DNA of 64,000 nucleotides from Sipunculus nudus (lineage: Eukaryota > Annelida > Sipuncula > Golfingiida > Sipunculidae): the NCBI GenBank assembly GCA_026874595.1, contig CM049316.1:32101339-32165338 (forward strand), written 5' to 3'. Shown piece by piece: positions 22,740 through 32,689 of this stretch (position 1 is its first letter; each line of letters opens with the position of its first letter). Below the pieces are notes generated by a model. The model did no database searches. It was not told the origin of the DNA and saw nothing but the letters and a program-made list of their open reading frames with translations. The position numbers were made by a program, and so were the translations under genes.

Positions 22740-23070
22740 ATTTGTTAACAAAAAACCAATGACCTCTTTATTCATTCCCCTAGACATTTCACGCTACCTA
22801 GTAAAATCTGATTTTTTTTTTAAATCTCCATTACAAAAATTATGTTCTTCACGTCTACATGATCTGTTGATATTAGGTTCCGTAACAATATGTTAATTTG
22901 AAACCTCTTATTACATGGAGCGGCTGGTACATACGTATATGTACGAAATCATCACTGATAACCGTTAGGATGCGAGAAAGAGTTCAATGTTTATGAATCA
23001 GCAAGCATAACATCACAACAAACACCTGATTCCCCTTAATGTTTTACCAGATATAAAGAAATTGTCCATA
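22740..23070. other. Non-coding stretch between retroelement and sulfotransferase-like gene
   Basis: No gene or repeat recognised. It probably contains 5' flanking sequence of the gene starting near 23123. Confidence 0.4.
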
Positions 23071-23073
23071 TCC

Positions 23074-23110
23074 GATCACGTGATATAGCAGGAAGTTTAC
23101 GATCACGTGA
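23074..23110 (+). promoter_or_regulatory. Paired CACGTG E-box motifs upstream of the candidate start
   Basis: CACGTG occurs at 23077-23082 and 23104-23109, each inside GATCACGTGA, 27 bp apart and 14-46 bp upstream of the candidate ATG at 23123. Palindromic E-boxes of this sort bind bHLH or bHLH-ZIP factors. Use as a promoter element here is inferred from position only. Confidence 0.35.
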
Positions 23111-23122
23111 CCTCTTGAGAGA

Positions 23123-23331
23123 ATGGCTATCCGAATGGTGCAGAAACTACTAAAGAATCTTGTGGTGATTGCCGCCTATGGGTACGGTATTTTAAATGTA
23201 CACCTGCGAATAAAGCATTATAAAATAATGATTCGATATTCAGGAGGCAATAAAACGGCATGTGACTTTAACAGGGTCCACGTTTATACTTTAACCGAAT
23301 CCCACGAACTTGAAGCCAGGCCTTCATTCAG
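23123..23331 (+). CDS. Candidate first exon of a 2-O-sulfotransferase-like gene (signal anchor)
   Basis: An ATG in fair context (GAGAGAATGG) opens 69 codons ending at a donor CAG|GTAGTC (GT at 23332). The N-terminus has basic residues followed by LVVIAAYGYGILNV, which could be the type II signal anchor expected for a Golgi sulfotransferase. A basic stem and an NKT sequon follow. It ends with two extra bases, whereas the next recognised exon (24230) starts in phase 0, so at least one further exon must lie between. The exon carrying the PAPS-binding P-loop should be there, but I could not find it. Assignment to this gene rests on position and topology, so it is tentative. Confidence 0.4.
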
Positions 23332-23789
23332 GTAGTCCAATTTAACAAAAGATGGAACGTTCATATTCGAAAGAATAAACCACCTTTCACGCCCTGGAAA
23401 CTGACTGTGCATAATAAGATAAAGAGTCCATTATTAGCTTGCCTTGTATTAAGACGCTGAATGCTCATGAATTAAGGAAGAATTACAAATTTATTTGAAA
23501 TGAAAAAAAAAACAGCCTTATGCGTTAGCATTCTTGTTAATATTTTGAGAATTATAAGCAGCGCCTTGTAAAAGGAATTTTCATGTCCGTGTAATGGATA
23601 TGGTTTTTCCTGTTGTCCAATAGGAATAACAAAGAACAGTAACAATCTTACCGACTGAGAAACCATTAAATTGGGCTATTATATAAAAAGGCCACACGTA
23701 AGCTGTGCTGAAATACAGTCTGGTGCATCTCAAAATTACAAGTCCACTTCACACATTCGCTTGAAAATTTCGTTGTCACCTTTCCACCG

Positions 23790-24010
23790 TCCACTCGACT
23801 GAGCTTTGATAACCCCCGTCTATCTTACTTCCACATACTTCCATCTTTCTCATATTAGCCCACACACCCATACATCTTCCAGAATTTTGTCAACTCATGT
23901 CCACCCTCCTGAGATTTGTCCGTACACCGCTCCATCGTACTGAGATTTGTTCATTAAATTCTACCTACGTGAGATTTGACGCCCCCATTCATCTTCTTGA
24001 GATTAGTCTA
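23790..24010. repeat. Degenerate short tandem repeat (about 35-45 bp)
   Basis: Recurrent (T)GAGATTTGTCC / CCATC-TTCT-GAGATT-type segments at irregular spacing (for example 23908, 23945, 23968 and 23998). An old, decayed tandem array in the first intron of the sulfotransferase-like gene. Confidence 0.45.
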
Positions 24011-24229
24011 AACTACTCTATAGTAGCCTAAACAATTGGTTTTCATATTAATTTACCCATCTGAGAGCTTCCTGTGTCAACACCGTATTCATACTTTACA
24101 TGCATAACATTCATCATTTCTTCTACTCTCTATGCCAATGATAAATATGCAGGATATAGCCGAATTTATTGTAAAAAAAAAACTTGATATTGCAACATTA
24201 TCTCCAGGGTTTGACACTTCACATTGCAG

Positions 24230-24309
24230 GTGAAGTTTTTAAAGGACTTTAACAAAATTGAGAAACCGTCGATCTTGGTGACGCCGGAATATTTCTTCGA
24301 CGTATCAGA
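24230..24309 (+). CDS. 2-O-sulfotransferase-like, exon with ILVTPEYFFDVSE
   Basis: The acceptor ACATTGCAG ends at 24229, and the donor GA|GTGAGT follows (GT at 24310). It encodes VKFLKDFNKIEKP then SILVTPEYFFDVS plus two bases (GA). In heparan-sulfate and uronyl 2-O-sulfotransferases the corresponding region reads F-K-x..KP..followed by a hydrophobic strand, H/Y and an aromatic-rich F/Y-x-x-F, just before the [IV]-x-[IV]-[IV]-R-[DE]-P strand. That strand follows immediately in the next exon. GA plus the first base of the exon at 24763 gives Glu, so the phases agree exactly. Together with that exon this is the best evidence for the gene. Confidence 0.7.
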
Positions 24310-24762
24310 GTGAGTAATACTTCCTGTAAACAAGTCATGACTCTTCCGATGTGCAAGCGAGACGTAGGTAACGGAAGCAAATACGGTCATCGAAGGGCGG
24401 ATCTATACTTTTGGAAACCTAGGGGTCCAGCTTTAGCGGATTAGAAAAAGCCAATCAGGCTATCAAGCCCTGAAAAGGACGGTCTTGTTTTAAACTCTCT
24501 CGAGAGAAAGGTTGCGACTGCTCAAGTGTGGAGAGGGGCAGAATGTATGTATGTAGAACAGAAAATCTTATTTTCATACGCAGAAATTACTTATTAATCT
24601 TCGACAATCTGAATTTTTAGGTTCACCAGGTGAACAGCCATCACACATTGACCATCAATGTCCTGATGTTTATATTTTTACCTCAGACAATAAATGTCAA
24701 CCATACATGCAGGAACGGTTTCAAATGCGATATAAATTTACGTTTCTTCGAATGTTGCGTAG

Positions 24763-24889
24763 GTACGACTGCCCTGTTCCTACCTGCATCACTATTGTGC
24801 GTGAACCGTTTGACCGGATACGTTCTCAGTATTACTGGACTCAGCGGATGGCAAGTAAAGACAAGACGACAAAGAAACAACATAATATG
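24763..24889 (+). CDS. 2-O-sulfotransferase-like, exon with the IVREP motif
   Basis: The acceptor TTGCGTAG ends at 24762; the first base completes Glu with the previous exon. The 42 codons that follow read YDCPVPTCITIVREPFDRIR and SQYYWTQRMASKDKTTKKQ, ending HNM before the donor GTAATT (GT at 24890). CITIVREPFDRIRSQYYW corresponds to the INIVRDPxxRxxSxYYF signature of Sulfotransfer_2-type 2-O-sulfotransferases. The Arg and downstream Ser are the 3'-phosphate contacts for PAPS in that family (known from the family, inferred here). It ends in phase 0. Confidence 0.8.
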
Positions 24890-24899
24890 GTAATTCAAA

Positions 24900-26085
24900 T
24901 TATACGGTTAACTTTCAAATTTATCATGTTCCACTAAAGTATATGGCGATGAACTGGGAAACAAATATTAATTAATTCAGAAGGTTTAATGTCTTATATT
25001 AATGCAACAGGTTAAATAGCCTATAAACATTTGCACATTCCATCAATTCTGCAGTCTTTACAAATTGGGTAAATTAGCTGAAAGAAGTTCCCGTGTATGG
25101 AGCCGGCATTGGTTCGATCAGTTATCGAGATAATGTGTGTATTGAGAAAATTGTTGTTTATGACATGTGATTATCGACATCAGCTTATCGATAAAAATGC
25201 ATTCTTCTGTTAGGGACATCGTCCTATAATTAAGAAGGCCGTCGCTCCGCCGGGAGGTTTAGTTAACCTCTTTCTTATCATGAATTTTGACAAAGTAAAT
25301 TTAACCAATCAAATCACTGGCGTACGCTCGCTGAACGTTCCAACAACAAAAATATGTCGCTATTGCTAGGTCAGCGGCCTCGCAAAATTAAGAAGCTGAT
25401 CAGTCAGATAAAGGCTCATAAAGCTATCTAGTTTCTTGTCTATGCGAAGCGTGAAAGCTGTTGATTGCTGTGTACAATTTATTGTGTAACGTTGGATTTG
25501 ATTGTCTATTATGATTTCGATTCATCAAGTGCAACAATGAAATAGCTATCAAAACTATCGGACAGAGAAGGCCTCTCGCCCCAGCATGTTTATATAAAAA
25601 AGGAGTTTTTCAATTAATTAATTCTTGTTTAATTAAGTAGTTATGAATGAATGAATTATTTAAGACCTAAAGAAGCTATAATAAATGTATTGCATTGTTT
25701 TGACGAAAGCAGCCAGATATACCTCAAGATCTCTGCACTAGTCCTGGTTTATTGATAAACTCCTAACCTTGTATTATTATATTTTCGAACTAAGAAAAAT
25801 CTTAAATTGTGTTCCATTATATATTTTTCAATCTCTGATTGTCAAAGCCACGGCTGATCATGTCGTCTCTTGTTATGGCAGTCAATAATTGCATTGATTC
25901 CTTTCACTGCGTTTATTTTAACTTTTAGCGTATTTGAAACTCTTTATCTGTGGGGACCTTCCAGGGCATCATGGTAAATTATCGTGATGTGCCGAATATT
26001 TAACAGGAATATGAATGTGATCTGAAGTATAAATGACTACCCATGTGGGAGGATTCACATTCTCCTTTTCTTTTCACTTTGTCAG
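24900..26085. other. Intron of the sulfotransferase-like gene
   Basis: No further exon or repeat family was recognised. AT-rich, with random short frames. Confidence 0.5.
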
Positions 26086-26184
26086 AGTTTTGTTGAGTGT
26101 GTAAAAGCTCGGCACCCAGACTGTTGGAACGGATATAATCAAATTTCAACTGCGCATGCTCTGTTGCCACCACCCGAATTGCAG
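26086..26184 (+). CDS. 2-O-sulfotransferase-like, exon with SFVECVKARHPDCW
   Basis: A pyrimidine-rich TTTTCTTTTCACTTTGTCAG ends at 26085, and the donor CAG|GTAGGA follows (GT at 26185). It has 33 codons and phase 0 at both ends, starting SFVECVKARHPDCWNGYNQI and ending PPPELQ. The [ST]-F-x-E-C-V-x(n)-D-C pattern is the one found in 2-O-sulfotransferases just after the IVRDP helix and its basic linker, and it follows the preceding exon in phase. The family normally continues with a F-C-G-containing segment. That segment would be encoded by the next exon, which I did not find. Confidence 0.75.
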
Positions 26185-26189
26185 GTAGG

Positions 26190-28440
26190 ATTCCCATTGA
26201 GTATTTCAAGGGATAATTTCCATAAAATTTTGAGAGCTAACGTTGCCCTTGAGATTTGCAAGTGAGTTAACCATCAGTGCCGCGTTCAATCCTCGGATGA
26301 TGCGCCCAGTTGCACAGTTAAAATATCATTAATATGAAGTATAAACATCACGGAATGAGGTGCGACAAAACATCCTATGCGACGTCTATTTTAAATAACT
26401 ATAAACAGAATGAGAAATAAATTCACTCTTAACACAACGCGGTATCTTCAACATGCATTGGAAACGCTACTTGACCACGAGAGGGTAAATCTAAATATAC
26501 GCCACAAGCTTTCTGATTGGTCGGCTTTTCCAGGAGGTTTACTAAAAGCACTTGTGTACCCAGGGCACACACTTCTGAGTCATCGGAAACTTGCTTTCAT
26601 TTGGCTCTCGGTTGTATAATAAGGACAGTGCATTTGATTGCGTGCCTCCTCGCCGTTTGATGTAAAAACCTATCAATAGCCAGTTAAACTGGCAGCGTAT
26701 AGGTAGAGAAAATTATACCATGCCTTTACGTCGCCTCAGCGGCCTTAGGGAACAGATAAAACACATCATATACACCATCTTTTATTTTCTGTTCTGAAAA
26801 TAGTTTTCTTATTTTTCAACAACAAAATACTTTAGGCAAATGTTAACTTTTGGAATAACTGCGAAATGGTCTGACAAAATTTCATTGGAAATAACAAAAT
26901 TTGTCATATAACATAAAAATATCGGAAACATCAATCATATAGTCAGTAAAGATGCGCCCCATGTTGACATATAAGTAACGTCTCTTTGATGGTCTTGCTG
27001 AATCCTACATTCAGATCATTTATATTTAGGCTTAAAAATAATTACTGAAATGCAAATCCCCATTTATTTATCGTTTCGTTTCTTGATGTGATAGGCAAAC
27101 TTAAATAATCCCTGCCATATGCATCAACATCAGTATAATTTAAAGTGTCATCTTCTAAATAACACTTCAAGTTTGATGCCCACTGTAGCATTTAGATCCT
27201 CTAAAATAATAAAATTTACATCATCATATTTTGTTAAATGTTCTACAAACACCTTTACTAGAAATATAATGCCAATTTTTCTTCCACGAGATTGCAAAAT
27301 ACCGAGTTTTCTAAAGCAATGTATACAGCTACAATACGATAGATCTATAAACACTTAGGTTTGGACCATTCTTGACAAAGATAATCAAATCTATGTCATT
27401 GATTATGCGTTTGACATTTTTATTGTGCATTTTTAATTAAAGCAAATACTCTTTCACATTTCATAAAAGAGGGTATATTAGAATATTCTTGATATCAATA
27501 GAAATCATTTAATACTGGTCGCATGATTTGCCCTAATTTCAGAGAGAATTATTATATCATAATTGATAAGAACTTCATTGATAAGCCACCTTCATGTTAA
27601 TCCATTGATTGTTAGTGGTGGTTTTGTTTGAGTACAGTGGATGGTAAAACAAACTCCGCATATGGAGAATCTAAATCACAAAAATGAAACATTCAATTGT
27701 TTTTTAGTATTTGAAACGTCATCATTTAAAAGCATAATTTCATTTACAAACAAAATGTAAAATGTATATTATCGTCAATATAAGGACATTTCAACTGCAT
27801 TAATAACATGTATTACTTTCACGAGAAATGTGTTAGTTATTATTCTTTCCGTGAAGGTTATTATGCACTCGAGTTTTCATTTTCTGACATATTATAAATT
27901 CAATATAATCTTTTTTATCTTGTTCTTTTGAAATTATTCTATGAATAATACGATACGCAAGAGTAACAGAAATATTAATTATCAGTATCTAGTATGAATA
28001 TATGGAAAAGAAGAGTCATTAATCATAGAATTATTGTATATATATTATGCTTAAAGTCACGTTTTTCTGGATTTTGCCGTATCATTATTCCACATTATCG
28101 AAATTAATTATAGTACTGTCCCTTGTCCCCAAAATCGGATGGTCTCTCCCTCATCTTTATGCACTTTACAACATATGTAAAGAAGCATGTATTCCCCTGC
28201 AGTTTCTGTTTCTTCTTAATTCTCCGGTTAGTTCATTCTATCCCTCATCACTGCTCTTCGTATTTATCAACCTTTGTTTTCAGTCTTTAATTCATTTTTC
28301 TAACCCTCTTCATCCCTTCTCGAAGCATTATCATATTATTCTTCGAGTCTCTGACATTCACAATATTCTTCTCCGACCTAAGACTCTGTGTAAAGGGTCT
28401 TACTTTAGGGTTTAGACATTGCGGTCTTACTTCAGGGTTT
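26190..28440. other. Intron; expected central exon(s) not found
   Basis: About 60-100 residues of the sulfotransferase (the FCG.....C and VG(V/L)xE..E region) should be encoded between 26185 and 29614. A reading of all three plus frames did not show them. A short duplicated block, TCTTACTTYAGGGTTTARAC, occurs twice (about 28398 and 28424). The rest is AT-rich and featureless. Confidence 0.45.
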
Positions 28441-28800
28441 AAACTTTGCGGTTCCCTATTATTGCTCACCTGATGACAGACGTAGATTTCCCGTTCTCCA
28501 TGCCTGACCGGTCCTGGCTGGTGCTTCTTGTAGTCCTGACATAGGAAAGGATCTTTGACTCCTCCTCCTTTTCGGATTTTTTGGGGTCTCCTAGCGATCC
28601 CGTGCATGGGTTGAGCTACACATCTCCTTACTGAAGTATCAGTACGGCATTGCAGGCAAGTATAAAGGTCAAGGCCACTTCTGTAAGTCTGATGTCTGGT
28701 GACCAGAATTTTTCATTGAATTTTGGCTATTTGTCAGCCTGGTGAATAAAAACTTCTTTAGCTAGAATAAGTTTTGACATTTTTTACTATTTTGTTTTTC

Positions 28801-29495
28801 TACGCCCCCGAGGCAGCGGAAATCTTGCGCTTCTAAAGAAGCAACAAATTTTCACGCTGCCAGCTTTGACCGTTTATGATATATTTAGACACCAGATGGC
28901 GGTTCGTTGTCCGCTGAAAAAAAAAACGACAAGCAGCCTTACAGATGCCTATATATAAACAAACACTCGACATGCATCCTGGCTCCGCCCATAGCTGCAC
29001 TTCAAACGCCGTTTGATGAGAGTTCATGGTCGAATTTTAATTGCTCACTCTTGATTCTCGCATCATCGACCGATTCGATTATGACATTATGACTGTGTTA
29101 GCCTAGCCATGTATCTGTTGTCTGCAAATCTGAAACCAGCCAGTGATGCGTGCACGCAGTCTTTGTTGTTACGTTTCGTTTGAATTACAGCTCACCGGCC
29201 GGGCATCATATGTGCCCAAGGCCCTAAGCAAACCATATCTTGGGCTATTCTCTCTGAGCCTGTGGCCTGCTCAGATATGGTTACCGGGGCGATGAGCTGT
29301 TACTCAAAACGAAATGAACATGATTGGCTCCGTGTATTCCTCGCTGTGCCGTGTCTTCAAGCATTAGGTCTCATCTGATTGGACAAAATTGCAGTGCTGC
29401 TCTCTGGTGTAGCAATTCAGGATAGGAGGTCATAACAAAAAGCGCTTACGATATTGGAAGTAGGCTTATAGGTTAAAGGGTGTGTAAAGAGCGTA
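28801..29495 (+). mobile_element. 700-bp MITE-like element, copy C (diverged, full length)
   Basis: Starts TACGCCCCCGAGGCAGCGG and ends TGTGTAAAGAGCGTA, the two termini seen in copy A. It matches A and B along its length but with many more differences, including small insertions such as TATATAAAC near 28953. It is therefore an older insertion. It lies in the last intron of the sulfotransferase-like gene, about 120 bp upstream of the final exon. Confidence 0.85.
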
Positions 29496-29614
29496 TTTTT
29501 TTTCAAAACAATATTTGTGTTGCCGGTATCATTCTCAACTTGACTTCTAATGACCAGTTCCGTTGTGTGCTCCATAAAACCTTTTGATTAAACATGTTAT
29601 TCTTTGTTTTTAAG

Positions 29615-29850
29615 AACGCAGCTTGAAAAAGATGTTGGGAACGGATTACATAAAGGTAGATAACTTGGACGATGCGCGGAAGATCCTTAAAACCCAGCTT
29701 AAATACGACTACAAACTCTACCGATTCGTAGAGCGGGACTTTCGAGACAAATATTCATATATGTTACAACACACTTGGGGATAGAAAGAGACATACGAAG
29801 AAATTGATGAAATGACTCCTGAAGAAAAGAAATTGGATTTGCTCTATTGA
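29615..29850 (+). CDS. 2-O-sulfotransferase-like, terminal exon with an in-frame TAG
   Basis: The acceptor TTCTTTGTTTTTAAG ends at 29614, and two bases complete a codon. The reading then gives RSLKKMLGTDYIKVDNLDDA and, shortly after, LKYDYKLYRFVERDFRDKY. That is the C-terminal helix pattern (L-x-x-x-Y-x-Y-x-x-Y-x-[FY]-V-x-x-x-F) of uronyl/heparan-sulfate 2-O-sulfotransferases. A TAG occurs at 29782-29784 after LQHTWG. The same frame then continues KETYEEIDEMTPEEKKLDLL-Y to a TGA at 29848-29850, with clearly protein-like composition. The native end could be the TAG, with the extension now 3' UTR, or the TAG could be a disabling mutation. Glycosaminoglycan 2-O-sulfation in the Golgi is the likely role if the gene is functional. 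Confidence 0.7.
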
Positions 29851-29881
29851 GTATTTCGGTCTTTGTATATAGAGATATAGC

Positions 29882-30090
29882 CCGGGTTCACACTACACTC
29901 GTATTAATTCGTGATCGACTACCATTTAACTGCTTCCAAATCCACGTTCTGTATACACTACACCCGTATTCATTCGCGTAACGATCAACCCACATCGGTG
30001 AAACCAGAGCAGGATGTGGTTTCGATAGAGTATTAGTTAATTCATTCATAAAGTATTCGTGTCAACTCAGTGTGAACACACGTTTATTTT
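29882..30090. mobile_element. Short MITE-like element with imperfect inverted ends
   Basis: GGGTTCACACTACACTCGTATTAATTCG at the left is mirrored imperfectly at the right end by CGAATAC-TTTAT and GTGTTCACACTGAGTTGACACG read on the opposite strand. An internal copy of ACTACACCCGTATTCATTCG also occurs at 29960. Length about 205 bp, no ORF. It lies just 3' of the sulfotransferase terminal exon. Confidence 0.45.
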
Positions 30091-31550
30091 CAAATATCGA
30101 TTACGCTATGCATACATTATTAACGCGCATCTGCTATAATAGATGCAACTACTGCAGGTGAATCGAATACAGTATCGGATACGGTGTTGCAGACGGTTTT
30201 TGTATGAACAAAGATTGAAATTGAAAACGTTCTTCCACGTATTTCAGCATTGCGACTTTTATAGAGCATAGGTCTCACTTACCACGTCCTTCTACGGTGT
30301 CTTATGATTTGTTGCCGTTGCTATTGTTTTGCCTCAGTCATCATTACGTTGATTAATAACACATTTTTTACTCCCCTTTCTTTCACTAATTTTGTTATCC
30401 TTCCTACAAGTTGTCATAACCTCCCGTAATTTACCTCGATGTGAAAAGAAAATAAACATAAAAAGATTCTTTACCATTCGCTCATTATTTTAAGTTGCAT
30501 AAAACAATTATTGGTGAGGCCTAGGTAGAAAACTAACCAATATATAAGCCAAATCTCATATTTTATTAATACAACATTCTCGTTAAACTACAGAATGATC
30601 GTGGGTGTGTTTGTACGTCCAAAGGAGGCTGTACACTGAGAAACAGCCCAGACTAGAGCCAATATATGAATGTTAACAGGCTTAAAGGAATAGACAATTA
30701 ACTATCGTGTTGCTGTCTTTTTCGTCATATGTACACACTGAAGTACAAGTCACAGTCTTAACTTCAAATTAATCTTTTTAGTTTTTTAAAATTTGAACAA
30801 CTAAATGGCAGAGTATTTAGCATTTTTTATAATAATTCATAAGCAATTAAGAGCTTCAGTTTTCGTAGAAAGATTAGATGGAATGTTTACATAAATGTTG
30901 GAAGGAGCGAGATTCATGAGTATCTATATGTAAACTCTAACATTTTCCTATTTATGTCTATTTACGGAAGATTCTGGGTTCCGGCGATATACTGTAAGAA
31001 TATAAATCCTATTAGTTTGAAAGTCATTGAAAAACATACTGATCCGTTAAAGTGAATAAGTTTATAATCAGCAGACGGCTTTGTACGAAGAGAAGTAATA
31101 GGGGTAAATGCGTACGCTTCGCTCTGGTCAAGGCATGTTTAATAATTGGTAAGATACTTGGTTCATAGAGGACGTGTGGGTTTTCGCCTACGACCTTCTG
31201 GTTAAACCAGGTATTTTCTTTCTTCTATTAAACGAAGTATGACGTATAAATGATATTTATTTCTCATATATATACTACCTTTAAATGATGTGACCCATTT
31301 GCGATGGCTTTTTAGTTATTTCATATCTTTGACTGTTTTATCATTAATGTAATCGAACAAACCTGAATAATTGTGAGATATCAGATCTGTTATACATGCA
31401 TACCTTCTCCCCTATAGATCCGCTAGCGTGCATGTTAGTTATTTCCGAAGACCGAGGTCAGGATCACTTTCTTTTATACTTTCATACTGCAAATTTTCAA
31501 ATATGTTCCATATCTAGATTGAAACTATTTGTGTGTACAATTTATGAGGA
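30091..31550. other. Non-coding stretch, nothing recognised
   Basis: AT-rich, with no supported exon, RNA gene or repeat family. Confidence 0.5.
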
Positions 31551-32680
31551 GTCCAAATATTTGACTGCAAGGTCAAGGTCACCATAGCTTCCAAACTTCA
31601 TCGACCTTGGGTTAAACAGTTTCTTTATCAAATTTAAGGGAAATATAAAGCGCTTCAGAAGTTATGGGACACACAATTATCCTGCATTTAGGCTGATATG
31701 AACTTGAAGAAACAGTCACCTTTTTTTTTTGGTAAAAAAATATGCATTACCTCGAGATTTATGAAGTGATTAATAATCCAGTATTTTAGCTGATTTGACC
31801 ATGAAGATCAAGGTCAAAGTTACCGGTATTCTATTTGAGATGGTTTATTTGATTTTTACAAAAATCCATCCACTTGAGGGATGTGTTATTTTTGTATGTT
31901 CATAATATATATACTATTCGATCTGAAAAACCACTCATGGTGAAGGTAAGTTCCCCAAATAAACAAGCTTTGTCCCTTGACCTTAAGGGATGCATGTGCA
32001 ATATATAATAAGAAATCTGTACATTTTTTTATAATATTGCTTTTATTATTGTCAAGGGTTGATATAAGCGGAAGTAAACTCCGCAAAAACATCAACAGAA
32101 TTTTAGATGGCCCTATCAGTCTCCGGTAAATGTCAGGATCTTCGGAAAATTTCCTGTACTCTAAAGAATTGTTAATTTTCGTATGAAAGCCAAATATATA
32201 TCGGAAAAGAGAATAAAACCATTGCGGGGATTACAGATGGCACCACCTGGAGCTCGGACACGATAGCTTTCGCATGGTCAATATTCCTGTGAAATATGGT
32301 GCTAAGGGTGCAGCGGATCCTGAGATATTCTGTGCAGCCAGCCCATATATAAAAACACATCAAACTGTGAAAAATGTTGCGGTCGACCAAATTTTAAATT
32401 TCATAAAGACACATTTTTAAGTTAAATTTTACTGATTTCATACTGATTTTTTCCTTAACTCTGAGAAGATGATAACTATGATGTTAAAACCAAAACAATA
32501 ATACTTTATGAGTTATTTTGTAAAAGCTGAGAAGATCATAATTTCAGCCCACAAGGGTCTGTCAACACAGATGGCGCCACCAACATTTTAGTGTCATGAT
32601 CCACGCAGTTCCATGGTGACAGCTACAGCGGCTGTTAAGATATATGATAACTAAGGTTGGAGGGTTAAACAAATGGACGT
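31551..32680. repeat. Dispersed AAGGTCA-rich and GGCACCACC-type repeat relics
   Basis: GCAAGGTCAAGGTCACCATAG (31570), AGATCAAGGTCAAAG (31805) and TTGACCTTAAGG (31977) mark a diverged repeat related to 37790-38430. From 32180 there are ATGGCACCACCTGGAGC and ATGGCGCCACCA motifs with CATGGTCAATATTC, related to repeat family 1. Non-coding. Confidence 0.5.
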
Positions 32681-32689
32681 GTTTCCTTA

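Noticed and set aside
24630-24762. Extending the IVREP exon upstream to an ATG at 24707 or 24630
   Set aside because: The acceptor at 24761-24762 joins in exact phase to the exon ending at 24309 and reproduces the family's motif order. The upstream sequence does not resemble the family.
28287-28607. 106-codon minus-strand frame (GGGVKDPFLCQDYKKHQPGP...)
   Set aside because: Somewhat protein-like and followed by a GTGAGC donor-like site, but overlaps a duplicated 26-bp block and has no recognised domain; possibly a repeat fragment.
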